Source: Carboxylicivirga marina (GTDB lineage Bacteria > Bacteroidota > Bacteroidia > Bacteroidales > Marinilabiliaceae). Taken from it: 64,000 bases of DNA. A model generated the notes under the pieces. The model saw only the letters and a list, made by a program, of their open reading frames with translations. It was not told where the DNA came from and did no database searches. Shown here piece after piece: positions 43,851 through 55,858 of this stretch. The translations under genes and the position numbers were made by a program. Every line of letters starts with the position of its first letter. Position 1 is the stretch's first letter. The stretch lies in the NCBI RefSeq assembly GCF_016612505.1, contig NZ_JAENRR010000005.1, forward strand, positions 1-64,000. The letters run 5' to 3'.

Positions 43851-44033
43851 TTGCTAACATCGTACTTCAATCAATAATTGCAATTAGCTTCTGACAGAAC
43901 ATGACTGTTAACCAACAAGAACAATCTATTTTTTTGGACAAATATTGAAGTAACAGATGACAACAATCGTTATTTTATCCATTTTTTGATTAACAAAACA
44001 TGACTTAATCACACCACGGTTTAATTAAAAATT

Positions 44034-44041
44034 TATATTTG
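44034..44041 (+). promoter_or_regulatory. Promoter -7 box (TATATTTG) for the acyl-CoA synthetase gene
   Basis: Exact TAnnTTTG match, about 80 bases upstream of the GTG start. The rest of the 270-base gap before it shows no gene. Confidence 0.5.
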
Positions 44042-44122
44042 TAACAGTACATTACTACTAATTTCGTTTTAATTTATAGTAATTACTTCCAGAACAAAAC
44101 ATAACTAATTAAACCAGACATT

Positions 44123-45751
44123 GTGAATAATCATTTATCGTACGACCACGGAACGTCGGACACGCCCCTTTTGGGCATTACCATATCAGAACAACTTAAA
44201 CAAACTGTTGACAAATTCCCAAACAGCGACGCCCTCGTAGTTCCTTATCAGAACTACAAAGCCACCTATAAAGAATTTTGGGAGCAGGTAGAAGAAGTTG
44301 CTAAAGGGATATTATCCTATGGTGTAAAAAAAGGTGATCGCGTCGGTATTTGGTCACCCAATCGTTACGAGTGGGTTTTGGTCCAGTTCGCCACTGCACG
44401 CATTGGTGTAATCCTGGTGAATGTCAATCCGGCCTATAAGTCAGCCGAATTAAAATACGCACTAAAGCAATCTGAAACGAGCCTGCTGATCATGTCTAAA
44501 GGTTTTCGTCAGACCAACTATTTGGACATTTTAAACGAAGTGAGAGGTGAATGTATTCATCTAAAAAGCATCATTGTCATTGACCACGATTGGCAAAGCC
44601 TGCTGGATGCAGCAAAAAAGGTATCAAGCAAACAACTTGTCGAACTAGAAAAAACGCTTCAGTTTGATGAAGCCATCAATATCCAATACACATCAGGCAC
44701 CACAGGTTTTCCTAAAGGTGCTACCCTGTCCCACCACAATATTATAAACAATGGCTATTTTATTGGTCAGCGCTTAAAATACACCGAGAAAGATCGTGTG
44801 TGTATTCCAGTTCCATTATATCATTGCTTTGGCATGGTATTGGCTAACCTGGCATGCATCACTCACGGAGCGTGCATGGTGCTCACAGGAGAAGCCTTTG
44901 TACCTGAAACAGTGCTTCAAACGGTTCAGAATGAAAAGTGCACCTCATTATATGGCGTACCTCTCATGTTTATCGCAGAGCTAAATGATCCGAATTTTGA
45001 CAAGTACGACTATTCAAGCTTACGAACAGGTATTATGGCCGGTGCTTCTTGCCCCGAATCAACCATGAAGGCAGTCCGTGAAAAGATGAATATGCGGGAG
45101 GTTGGCATCTGCTATGGAATGACTGAAACCTCGCCCGTTAGTACTCAAACATTTGTTGATGACAACGAATATCGTCGCTGTGCAACAGTTGGCATGGTGC
45201 ATCCTCACATTGAAATTAAAATCATTAACCCTGAAACCGGCGCCATTGTAACACGTGGTGAGCGAGGTGAATTCTGTACACGCGGCTATTCGGTGATGCT
45301 GAAATATTGGAACAATCCAGAAGCTACTGCATCAGTAATTGATGAAGGACGATGGATGCATACAGGTGATCTGGCCGAAATGGATGAAAGTGGATACGTC
45401 AAAATTGTAGGGCGAATCAAAGATTTAATTATTCGAGGTGGTGAAAATATCTCACCCTTTGAAATTGAAGAATTTCTGCATCAGCATGATGCCATCAAAG
45501 ACATTCAGGTTATTGGTGTTCCTTCGGCTAAATATGGCGAAGAAGTGATGGCATGGGTTATCATGAAAAATGGGGATAAGATTTCTGGTGAAGACTTACA
45601 AGCCTATTGTAAAGGACAAATAGCCACCTTTAAAATTCCTAAATACTGGAAATTTGTAGAGGAGTTTCCGACAACGGTAACCGGTAAAGTACGAAAAGTA
45701 GAAATGAGGGAAATATCAGCGAAAGAACTTGGATTGGTTCAACGCAATTAA
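44123..45751 (+). CDS. AMP-binding acyl-CoA synthetase
   Basis: A 542-residue adenylate-forming enzyme that activates a carboxylic acid with ATP and transfers it to CoA. Motifs: NIQYTSGTTGFPKGATLSHH (P-loop-like A3), YGMTETSPVS (A5), WMHTGDLAEMDE (A7), GRIKDLIIRGGENISPFEIE (A8) and the C-terminal catalytic lysine in TVTGKVRKVEM. Length and motifs match medium- or long-chain fatty acyl-CoA ligases, as in FadD/AcsM-like proteins. The start is GTG at 44123. It stands alone; chain-length preference is unknown. Confidence 0.9.
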   Translation: MNNHLSYDHGTSDTPLLGITISEQLKQTVDKFPNSDALVVPYQNYKATYKEFWEQVEEVAKGILSYGVKKGDRVGIWSPNRYEWVLVQFATARIGVILVNVNPAYKSAELKYALKQSETSLLIMSKGFRQTNYLDILNEVRGECIHLKSIIVIDHDWQSLLDAAKKVSSKQLVELEKTLQFDEAINIQYTSGTTGFPKGATLSHHNIINNGYFIGQRLKYTEKDRVCIPVPLYHCFGMVLANLACITHGACMVLTGEAFVPETVLQTVQNEKCTSLYGVPLMFIAELNDPNFDKYDYSSLRTGIMAGASCPESTMKAVREKMNMREVGICYGMTETSPVSTQTFVDDNEYRRCATVGMVHPHIEIKIINPETGAIVTRGERGEFCTRGYSVMLKYWNNPEATASVIDEGRWMHTGDLAEMDESGYVKIVGRIKDLIIRGGENISPFEIEEFLHQHDAIKDIQVIGVPSAKYGEEVMAWVIMKNGDKISGEDLQAYCKGQIATFKIPKYWKFVEEFPTTVTGKVRKVEMREISAKELGLVQRN

Positions 45752-45781
45752 CTCGTAATTATTCCTTAAACAAAATTCGCT

Positions 45782-45832
45782 CACTGAGCGTAGTCGGGAT
45801 GAAAACAACAATCACTTCGACTACGTCCAGTG
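45782..45832. repeat. REP-like inverted repeat
   Basis: CACTGAGCGTAGTCG (45782-45796) and CGACTACGTCCAGTG (45818-45832) form a 13-of-15 inverted repeat with a 21-base loop between two convergent genes. Similar 'TTCGACTACG..CAGTG' hairpins are common in Bacteroidota; here it may also terminate transcription. Confidence 0.75.
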
Positions 45833-45864
45833 GCTAATAAATATATTTTAGAGAACTTCGAAAA

Positions 45865-47502
45865 TTAGTTCTTCCTTTCCAATTCATTCAAATGCGCCAT
45901 CTTTTTCATCTCAAGGAAGCTTTGAATACCTCCAAGATGCTCTTTCACGCGTTGATTACCAAATTCATATACCTTATCAACCAAACCATCCAGAAAATCT
46001 CTATCATGAGATACCAGTATTAGCGTTCCATCAAAGGCCTTAAGGGCATCTTTAAGCACATCTTTTGTTTTCATATCCAAGTGATTGGTTGGCTCATCCA
46101 GAATTAACAAGTTAACCGGCTCAAGCAGTAATTTAACCATCGCTAATCGTGTTTTCTCACCTCCTGACAATACGCGTACCTTCTTATCAATATCTTCGCC
46201 ACCAAACATAAAGGCACCGAGCATATCTTTAATTTTTGTCCGAATATCACCAACGGCAATATCATCAATGCTTTGAAAAACCGTTAGTTCCTCATCCAAC
46301 ATAGAAGCCTGATTTTGTGCAAAATAGCCAATCATGGTATTGTGCCCCAATTGCAGTTCGCCCTTATAATCAATTTCGCTCATAATGGCTTTTACCAGAG
46401 TGGATTTACCTTCTCCATTTCGACCTACAAACGCTATTTTCTCACCACGCTCCAAGGTTAACGAAGCATCGGCAAAAACCAGATGTTCATCGTAATACTT
46501 TGTTACTTCTGTGGCTATTAAAGGATAATTTCCCGAACGAGGTGCCGGAGGAAATTTAAGGCGCAGTGATGAACGATCCTCTTCATCGACTTCTACCCTA
46601 TCGAGTTTTTCAAGCATCTTTACCCGACTTTGCACCTGAAGTGTTTTGGAATATGTACCCTTAAAACGCTCTATAAAAGCCTCATTCTCAGCAATCATCT
46701 TCTGCTGCTCTTCAAACGCTTTCAATTGATGCACACGACGCTCCTGACGCAGCACTAAATATTGAGAATAATTGACTTTATAATCGTAAATACGTCCCAT
46801 GGTAACTTCAATGGTACGCGTAGTGATATTATCAACAAAAGCCCTGTCGTGAGAAATCACAATCACCGCTTTACCACAGTTTATCAGGAATTCCTCGAGC
46901 CACTGAATCGACTCAATATCCAGGTGGTTAGTTGGCTCATCGAGCAATATTAAGTCTGGTTTTTGAAGCAATATCTTAGCGAGCTCAATACGCATTCGCC
47001 AACCTCCTGAAAACTCGCTGGTTGGGCGCTGTAAATCATCGCGCATAAAACCAAGGCCCAACAATACCTTTTCAACTTCGGCATCAAAATTCGTTTCCTC
47101 AATCGAATAAAATTTCTCACTGAGTGTCGATACCTTTTCTATTAATTCGTAGTAGCTCTCCGACTCATAATCAGTACGTGACTCCAGCTCTTTATTAATT
47201 TCAGCAATCTCCTTCTCCATCGCGAAGATATGAGCAAAAGCCTGAGAGGCTTCTTCAAACACTGTCCGGTTATCCTCCGTCATCAAATGCTGAGGCAAGT
47301 AGGCCACAACCTTATCATTAGGCACCGCCACATGACCTTTGTTAGCCTCACGTGCTCCGGCAAGAATCTTCAATAAAGTTGATTTCCCGGCTCCATTCTT
47401 CCCCATCAAGGCAATACGGTCCTTTTCATTAATTACAAAAGAGATATTCTTAAACAGTGTGGTAGCACCAAATTCTACCGTCAATCCATCTACCGAAATC
47501 AT
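45865..47502 (-). CDS. ABC-F family ATPase
   Basis: A 545-residue cytosolic protein with two ABC ATPase domains and no membrane segment. Domain 1: GKNGAGKSTLLKILAG, FSGGWRMRIELA, LLDEPTNHLDIESIQWLEEFL. A charged linker of about 80 residues follows (LRQERRVHQLKAFEEQQ), the arm that reaches the ribosomal peptidyl-transferase region. Domain 2: GRNGEGKSTLVKAI, LSGGEKTRLAM, LILDEPTNHLDMKTKDVL. ABC-F proteins act on ribosomes, as translation factors or antibiotic protection. This one resembles housekeeping Uup/YdiF types. The start is 47502; the upstream frame lies ahead of a promoter box. Confidence 0.92.
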   Translation of the reverse strand: MISVDGLTVEFGATTLFKNISFVINEKDRIALMGKNGAGKSTLLKILAGAREANKGHVAVPNDKVVAYLPQHLMTEDNRTVFEEASQAFAHIFAMEKEIAEINKELESRTDYESESYYELIEKVSTLSEKFYSIEETNFDAEVEKVLLGLGFMRDDLQRPTSEFSGGWRMRIELAKILLQKPDLILLDEPTNHLDIESIQWLEEFLINCGKAVIVISHDRAFVDNITTRTIEVTMGRIYDYKVNYSQYLVLRQERRVHQLKAFEEQQKMIAENEAFIERFKGTYSKTLQVQSRVKMLEKLDRVEVDEEDRSSLRLKFPPAPRSGNYPLIATEVTKYYDEHLVFADASLTLERGEKIAFVGRNGEGKSTLVKAIMSEIDYKGELQLGHNTMIGYFAQNQASMLDEELTVFQSIDDIAVGDIRTKIKDMLGAFMFGGEDIDKKVRVLSGGEKTRLAMVKLLLEPVNLLILDEPTNHLDMKTKDVLKDALKAFDGTLILVSHDRDFLDGLVDKVYEFGNQRVKEHLGGIQSFLEMKKMAHLNELERKN

Positions 47503-47522
47503 ATTATCTATTTTTAGCGCCG

Positions 47523-47530
47523 CAAAGATA
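47523..47530 (-). promoter_or_regulatory. Promoter -7 box (TATCTTTG) of the ABC-F gene
   Basis: Exact TAnnTTTG match on the minus strand, 21 bases upstream of the start. The GTCCGAA heptamer repeat begins 9 bases further upstream and covers the -33 area. Confidence 0.6.
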
Positions 47531-47538
47531 AAACTATA

Positions 47539-47567
47539 GTCCGAAGTCCGAAGTTTGCAGTCCGAAG
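47539..47567. repeat. GTCCGAA heptamer repeat
   Basis: Two tandem GTCCGAA units, one degenerate unit and a further GTCCGAA in 7-base register, identical in layout to 8708-8736. It lies in the promoter region of the ABC-F gene. Confidence 0.75.
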
Positions 47568-47617
47568 AATTCGTCATTTGATGGACAGAATAACAACAAC
47601 TCCTCCACAGTGATTGA

Positions 47618-50482
<2,865 letters not shown>

Positions 50483-50514
50483 CCACATACTAATTCATAT
50501 TACACACAGGATAA

Positions 50515-51060
50515 ATGAGCAATTTCATTGAAACAATACGACAGAAAGTCGCCATATATAAACTAGAAAGCCAGCATAAAAAAGCACCTCGAAAAAAGAG
50601 GATGCACAACCTGGAAACGGCTCAAAGTGCTGGTATACTATACGATGCAACAGACGACCGCAACCTTAAAGTTGTAAAAGAACTCATTAATGAGTTAAAG
50701 GATGCCAATATCACCTCAGAAGCTTTAGGCTTTATCGATAAAAAGAAAAGAGATGATAATTACATTGGTGACAGCACTTACACCTTCGCTTGCAGAAGTG
50801 ATTTTAGTTTTTTCTATGCATTAAAAAATGATGCACTTCAAGAATTTGTGAATAAGCCCTTTCATCTCTTATTCATTTTGGTGGACAAACAGCCTTTTGC
50901 TATTGATTACCTGGGTCAGCTTTCGAAGGCTGAATTTAAAATGGGTAAAGCCGGATTGGATAATGAGTTATACGACTTCATGATAGAATTAAAAAATGAA
51001 AGCGACACTTCTGAGTTAAAAAAGCAAATCATCCGTTACCTGAAACTAATCAACAACTAA
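50515..51060 (+). CDS. DUF6913 family protein
   Basis: A 181-residue soluble protein, basic at the N-terminus (HKKAPRKKRMHNLETAQSAGILYDAT). The pattern of a basic start, AGILYDATDDRN and ending in a FxxDYLGQLSKAEFKMGK block is the Bacteroidota DUF6913 family, which commonly lies directly before dapA. Function unknown. It is 32 bases after ligA and 9 bases before dapA. Confidence 0.8.
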   Translation: MSNFIETIRQKVAIYKLESQHKKAPRKKRMHNLETAQSAGILYDATDDRNLKVVKELINELKDANITSEALGFIDKKKRDDNYIGDSTYTFACRSDFSFFYALKNDALQEFVNKPFHLLFILVDKQPFAIDYLGQLSKAEFKMGKAGLDNELYDFMIELKNESDTSELKKQIIRYLKLINN

Positions 51061-51069
51061 AGACAATCC

Positions 51070-51954
51070 ATGATATCTCCCCAACAACTTACCGGAACAG
51101 GTGTAGCTCTGGTAACACCTTTTGATAACAATAAAGCTGTTGACCATTCGGCGCTTAAAAAGCTAGTGAATTATGTGATTGATGGTGGCGTTAATTACCT
51201 CGTGGCACTTGGTACAACAGCCGAAACGGCCACTCTGAGTAATAAAGAAAAGCTGGAAGTCATACATACCATCAAGGAAGCTAATAGCAATCGGCTTCCT
51301 GTAATATTAGGTATGGGTAGCAATAATACTGACGAACTGATTGACACCATTAACCGTACCGATTTTGATGGCGTTGATGCGATCTTATCTGTTACTCCAT
51401 TTTACAACAAACCAACACAAGAAGGCTTATATCAACATTACAAAGCCATTGCTGATGTTTCGCCGGTGCCAGTAATCTTGTACAACGTACCGTCGCGCAC
51501 AGGCTGTAATCTAAATGCAGATACCTGCTTAAAATTAGCCAGTAACATAGAAAATGTCGTTGCAGTAAAGGAAGCTTCTGGTAATTGGGAACAAATAATG
51601 CAAATCATCAAGCATAAGCCGCAGGATTTTGCAGTTCTTTCGGGAGATGACGCCACCACCTTACCGCTTATTGCCTCTGGTGCCAATGGTGTTATTTCTG
51701 TGATTGCAAATGCATGTCCGGTTGAATTCAGTAGCATGGTGAATGCTGCCGTAGAAAACAATATGCCTAAAGCACGTCAGATACATTATTCTCTCATTGA
51801 TTTAATTAATAACATTTTTGTTGAAGGAAATCCTGCTGGCATAAAAGCACTATTAGAAATGCGACAAATAATTGACAACCAATTGCGTCTGCCACTTGTT
51901 TCTACAACTGACAAATTATATAATGAATTAAAGGGTTATTTTAATGCATTCTAA
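51070..51954 (+). CDS. dapA: 4-hydroxy-tetrahydrodipicolinate synthase
   Basis: A 294-residue TIM-barrel enzyme condensing pyruvate with aspartate semialdehyde, the first step of the diaminopimelate/lysine branch. Landmarks: GTGVALVTPFDNN, the GTTAE loop, the catalytic Tyr in VILYNVPSRTGCN and the Schiff-base lysine in VVAVKEASGNW. The length is normal. It is the third gene of the ligA unit, so cell-wall precursor supply and a replication gene share transcription. Confidence 0.95.
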   Translation: MISPQQLTGTGVALVTPFDNNKAVDHSALKKLVNYVIDGGVNYLVALGTTAETATLSNKEKLEVIHTIKEANSNRLPVILGMGSNNTDELIDTINRTDFDGVDAILSVTPFYNKPTQEGLYQHYKAIADVSPVPVILYNVPSRTGCNLNADTCLKLASNIENVVAVKEASGNWEQIMQIIKHKPQDFAVLSGDDATTLPLIASGANGVISVIANACPVEFSSMVNAAVENNMPKARQIHYSLIDLINNIFVEGNPAGIKALLEMRQIIDNQLRLPLVSTTDKLYNELKGYFNAF

Positions 51955-52030
51955 ACCGTTTTTTGGAATGCTTTTTGATTAACCAAACACGGATTAAAAA
52001 GGAATATCCATAAATCTAAACTTATTACTT

Positions 52031-52624
52031 ATGAAACGAAATTTAACCTTCGTATTAGCAATTGTATTAACTGCAACTTTCATCAAAGGATGTTCAAGCC
52101 ATAAGGTTGAACGCGTTGACACCAAAGAAACGATCGATTTAAGTGGTCGCTGGAATGATACCGACTCACGATTAGTAGCCGAAGAAATGGTTAATCAAGT
52201 ACTAGGCGGCGCCTGGATTGGTAATCATCAGGAAGACAACAATGGTAAAAAGCCAGTGGTAGTTGTTGGTTTAGTTTACAATAAATCACATGAGCACATT
52301 AGCGCTGAAACCTTTGTTAAAGATGTTGAAAAAGCCTTTATCAATAGCGGCCGTGTCAGATTAGTTCAGGCAGGTGAAAAACGTGAGGAATTGCGTCGCG
52401 AAAGAGCTACTCAACAAGAAATGTCGAGTATGGAAACAGCCAAAGCATGGGGTAAAGAATTAGGTGCCGATTTTATGCTGAATGGAGATATTAACTCCAT
52501 TGTTGACACTTACAAAAAGGAGCGCGTTAACTTCTACAAAATCAACATGGAACTATCTAATCTTGAGACCAATGAAATTGTATGGATTGGTGACAAAGAA
52601 ATTAAAAAGTACATAAATAAATAA
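52031..52624 (+). CDS. lpoB: Penicillin-binding protein activator LpoB-like lipoprotein
   Basis: A 197-residue outer membrane lipoprotein (signal NLTFVLAIVLTATFIKGCSS; Cys at about 21). The domain with VETKETIDLSGRWNDTDSRLVAEEMVNQVL-type start and GADFMLNGDINSIVDTYK is the LpoB activator of class A penicillin-binding proteins (quoted in parts). In E. coli LpoB spans the periplasm to stimulate PBP1b. It is followed by a COG3014-type lipoprotein, a pairing seen in many Gram-negative genomes. Confidence 0.88.
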   Translation: MKRNLTFVLAIVLTATFIKGCSSHKVERVDTKETIDLSGRWNDTDSRLVAEEMVNQVLGGAWIGNHQEDNNGKKPVVVVGLVYNKSHEHISAETFVKDVEKAFINSGRVRLVQAGEKREELRRERATQQEMSSMETAKAWGKELGADFMLNGDINSIVDTYKKERVNFYKINMELSNLETNEIVWIGDKEIKKYINK

Positions 52625-52625
52625 T

Positions 52626-52717
52626 GGTTAATGGTTAATTACTAATGGTTAATTACTAATAATCAATAACTTATCGTTGATAATTGATAATTAATCATTG
52701 ATAATTAACCATTAACC
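52626..52717. repeat. TTAATGGTTAATTA repeat with perfect 16-bp inverted arms
   Basis: GGTTAATGGTTAATTA (52626-52641) is perfectly complemented by TAATTAACCATTAACC (52702-52717); between them are more direct copies of ATGGTTAATTACTA and TTGATAATTGATAATTAATC. The block starts at the lpoB stop and fills most of the gap to the next gene. Confidence 0.85.
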
Positions 52718-52758
52718 CCTTTAACTTAAAATCTACACCTCTGCCCACACTTCGACCT

Positions 52759-54141
52759 ATGAAATCCAAAATTCTCACCATATTTCTTTCCCTCTTCTTT
52801 TTTGGCTGTGCCACTTATTACGAACAAAACATTAAGCTACAAAGCCTGATTGCCTCCGGGCAGTTTGAGGCTGCCGACAAAGAATTATCAAATGATTCTA
52901 AAGGCGCCGAAGGAAAGAATCGTTATCTGTATTTTTGTAACCGTGGCGTTGTCTGTTTTATGAACGGGCAATATGAGTTGAGTAATAATTACTTTAATCA
53001 GGCCGATTATTATGTGGAAGATTTCAGTAAATCATTTGGTAACGAAGCATTAGCCCTAATAACGAATCCGATGGTTAAACCCTATAGACCAGAAGATTTC
53101 GAAGCTGTATTGATACATTTTTACAAGGCCCTTAATTATATCTATCTCAAAGATTATGAAGGTGCATTAGTAGAATGCCGCCGTGTGAATATTGTACTGC
53201 AAAAGCTCAATGACAAATACAAGAAGAACAAAAATAAATATTCGCGAGATGCTTTTGCACATTGTATGATGGGCTTGATATATGAAGCTGCAGGAAATAC
53301 CAATGATGCATTTATTGCTTACCGAAATGCCTTAGAAATATACGAGGAAGACTACAAAGAGCTTTTTGGCGTTAACGTACCAGAGCAATTAAAACAAGAC
53401 TTAATGCGTACCGCTCAACAGCTGGGATTCGGTTCTGAACTAAACTTTTATGAAAATAAATTTGACCTTAAATACGAACCTGAAGACAATGAGAAAGGTC
53501 ATTTGGTTTTTTTCTGGTTAAATGGTTTTGGTCCTGTGAAAGATGAGTGGAGCATTAATTTCACCAACACTGGCTATAACGATGGTTGGATAACCTTAGC
53601 CAACGAAGAACATGATTTTTCATTTCCGATTTACATTGGTAATAAATCAAGAAACGACCAGGCAGCCTTTAAAAACCTGTCATTCTTAAGGGTTGCTTTT
53701 CCTAAATATCACGAGCGCAAACCCATTTTTACAAAAGCAACGATCTCCGCCAATAGTGAAGAGTATGACTTACAGTTGGGAGAAGATATTAATGCCGTTG
53801 CTTTTCAATGTTTGAGCGATCGGATGATGCGTGAGATGGCAGCTGGAATTGCTCGATTGGCTACTAAGAAAGCATTGGAGGAAGTAGCCCGTAACGAGAA
53901 TGAAAACCTGGGAACAATTGTTAGCATCGTTAATGCTATGACCGAAAAAGCCGATACACGAAACTGGCAATCATTGCCATATAGTATTTCTTATTGTCGC
54001 ATACCACTTGATGAAGGAATGAACAGCGTACAATTAAACACCAGTGGCCGCATGCAGAATTCAGTTCCTTTTAATTTTGACATTAAAAAGAATCAAACAA
54101 CATTTTTTGCTTTCCACAATCTTGAAAGCGACCAACGATAA
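52759..54141 (+). CDS. COG3014-family lipoprotein
   Basis: A 460-residue lipoprotein (signal ending FFFGCATYY, lipobox FGC). The first 230 residues are helical with TPR-like repeats (ASGQFEAADKELSND, LNYIYLKDYEGALVECRRV, CMMGLIYEAAGNTNDAFIAYRNALEIY). The C-terminal part is beta-rich and ends LPYSISYCRIPLDEGMNSVQ. It matches the family commonly adjacent to lpoB, which suggests a role in periplasmic peptidoglycan synthesis control, although none is proven. The repeat block between it and lpoB makes co-transcription uncertain. Confidence 0.8.
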   Translation: MKSKILTIFLSLFFFGCATYYEQNIKLQSLIASGQFEAADKELSNDSKGAEGKNRYLYFCNRGVVCFMNGQYELSNNYFNQADYYVEDFSKSFGNEALALITNPMVKPYRPEDFEAVLIHFYKALNYIYLKDYEGALVECRRVNIVLQKLNDKYKKNKNKYSRDAFAHCMMGLIYEAAGNTNDAFIAYRNALEIYEEDYKELFGVNVPEQLKQDLMRTAQQLGFGSELNFYENKFDLKYEPEDNEKGHLVFFWLNGFGPVKDEWSINFTNTGYNDGWITLANEEHDFSFPIYIGNKSRNDQAAFKNLSFLRVAFPKYHERKPIFTKATISANSEEYDLQLGEDINAVAFQCLSDRMMREMAAGIARLATKKALEEVARNENENLGTIVSIVNAMTEKADTRNWQSLPYSISYCRIPLDEGMNSVQLNTSGRMQNSVPFNFDIKKNQTTFFAFHNLESDQR

Positions 54142-54143
54142 GT

Positions 54144-54674
54144 TTACTCTATAAACAAGGGGATTGCAGCGATTACTAAGCCAATGGCGGTAAGTACCAG
54201 TCCTCTTTTAAACTTCTTCGAACTTGGTTTATACATCCACAGCGAAGAGATGGCTAAAAACAGCAATAACACACCATAGACAACAGCCAACCAATGGCTC
54301 ATATAACGACTTTTTATCTTATGAAAGCTATTGATGGTCCACACAATATCTGGGTAAGTTTTAATGGTATAATTAGCCTCTCCACTAGAACGGCAATAAC
54401 TACCATAATTGAAATAAATGCTATCGTTACTCACCTTTAACACATGTAAGCGTCTCAATTTAAGTGCTGACCCCAATTCATGTGGCCGTCTGTTTTTTCC
54501 AATATTTTCAGAGTAATGCTTGTCTATGATAAATACATCAGTATCGCGATAAACCAATACGATACCACTAACACAATAAACAATGGTTAAACCAATCATT
54601 AGAAAACCAATATCGCGGTGCAAAACACGCATGATTTTGGTAACAGAATTCTTCGAAATCGCCTTTTTACTCAT
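54144..54674 (-). CDS. PepSY-associated membrane protein, short form
   Basis: A 176-residue inner membrane protein. The first helix (MRVLHRDIGFLMIGLTIVYCVSGIVLVYRD) has the His and SG positions of PepSY_TM proteins; a periplasmic loop with two Cys-free strands follows, then a second His-containing helix (YMSHWLAVVYGVLLLFLAISSLWMY) and a third (LTAIGLVIAAIPLF). It resembles the 'PepSY domain' reductase relatives but is far shorter than the 503-residue protein at 26183. It is convergent with the lipoprotein gene with only 2 bases between stops. Function unknown. Confidence 0.7.
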   Translation of the reverse strand: MSKKAISKNSVTKIMRVLHRDIGFLMIGLTIVYCVSGIVLVYRDTDVFIIDKHYSENIGKNRRPHELGSALKLRRLHVLKVSNDSIYFNYGSYCRSSGEANYTIKTYPDIVWTINSFHKIKSRYMSHWLAVVYGVLLLFLAISSLWMYKPSSKKFKRGLVLTAIGLVIAAIPLFIE

Positions 54675-54731
54675 ACCTTCATAAAATCAGGCGGCAAATA
54701 TAAATATTCAGTTCGGAATGACAATTCTAAA

Positions 54732-55628
54732 TTATCCTGTCAGATATTCTTCCACATTATCCAACACCTTATAAGAAAGGCGTTCTTTCGCCTCCTTGGT
54801 CCATCCGGAAGTATGTTCACTATAAATCAGGTTATCGCATTTCGATAGTTCATCTAAAAAGGGACCAAACCCACAGACATCAAAAATGGCGTAGTTGTTA
54901 CTTTTTAATAACCATTTCTTGAATGGCTCCTTATTAAATGGTAATCCTAATGAAGTATTAACAAGTATTTTCCCACTACCTAATTGCATTAAATTGTCGT
55001 CGCTCAAAACTTTTGTATGACGAGGCAAATGGAAAGAAATAATATCACAAGTATTTAACAGTTCCTCCAAAGGCAGGTGTTCGATTCCTAGCCCATGAGC
55101 TTCTTCCTTTTTTGAGCGGCTATAGTAAAACAGTTTTGCACCAAAGGCCTGCAGTCTTTTGGAGGTCATCAAACCAGTCGTTCCCATGCCTATTATTCCT
55201 ACTTTTCGCCCTGTTAACTCAACAGGTTCTAATTGCCACTGATACTTGCCAAGTCCTTTTAGCAGTTGTATTAATTCAGAAACAATAAATTCTGCTACTC
55301 CTTCATCGCCATAATCGCGTATACCTTTAACCACTATTCCTTTCGTTTTGGCAAAACGGACATCTACATTCGCCGAATCTTCGTCAATCAGGCTGCAACA
55401 CATACCAATGTACTTTAGGTTTGTACAAGCGCTTATAACATCTTTAGTAACCGGCGTATTCCATGATACAAATAAACAGTCAGCATTACCTATTCTGCTA
55501 ATAATCTCTTCATCTGTTTTAGGTATATCGTTAAACATTTTGATTGGACTATCAGAAATAGCTTGCAATTTATCAATAGCAAAACCTTGCAAACCGGTAT
55601 AATCAAGAATAACAATCTGGCGGAACAT
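54732..55628 (-). CDS. NAD(P)-dependent 2-hydroxyacid dehydrogenase
   Basis: A 298-residue member of the D-isomer-specific 2-hydroxyacid dehydrogenase family. The Rossmann motif is KVGIIGMGTTGLMTSKRLQAFG; the catalytic Arg is expected in the NTSLGLPFNKEPF block and the His in EHTSGWTKEA. The N-terminal catalytic half is short (ends near residue 95). Substrate not determinable. The dehydrogenase gene is independent of its neighbours: 57 bases before the PepSY gene on the same strand and 230 bases after moeB. Confidence 0.85.
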   Translation of the reverse strand: MFRQIVILDYTGLQGFAIDKLQAISDSPIKMFNDIPKTDEEIISRIGNADCLFVSWNTPVTKDVISACTNLKYIGMCCSLIDEDSANVDVRFAKTKGIVVKGIRDYGDEGVAEFIVSELIQLLKGLGKYQWQLEPVELTGRKVGIIGMGTTGLMTSKRLQAFGAKLFYYSRSKKEEAHGLGIEHLPLEELLNTCDIISFHLPRHTKVLSDDNLMQLGSGKILVNTSLGLPFNKEPFKKWLLKSNNYAIFDVCGFGPFLDELSKCDNLIYSEHTSGWTKEAKERLSYKVLDNVEEYLTG

Positions 55629-55858
55629 TACTTTCTATATTTTAGCAGTTTGTATGCATTGTGGGGTTGTTACAAAGTTGCACGCAAACTTCATGTTTAT
55701 TTAACTTTAAATTTACGACAAGCGTATCTCTAATTTATATTTTGGCAACCACTATTAAACAAGCCAAATCTTAACCCCAAAAGCATTCATGGAGAGACTC
55801 AGTAGCATTTCCATCCACTTCTTTTTCGTAATGAGTTTTTCCATGATTGTGGGTGTTT

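Noticed and set aside
47503-47577. N-terminal extension of the ABC-F protein (start at 47577)
   Set aside because: A promoter -7 box lies at 47523-47530, within the extension, and the family starts at MISVDGLTVEF.
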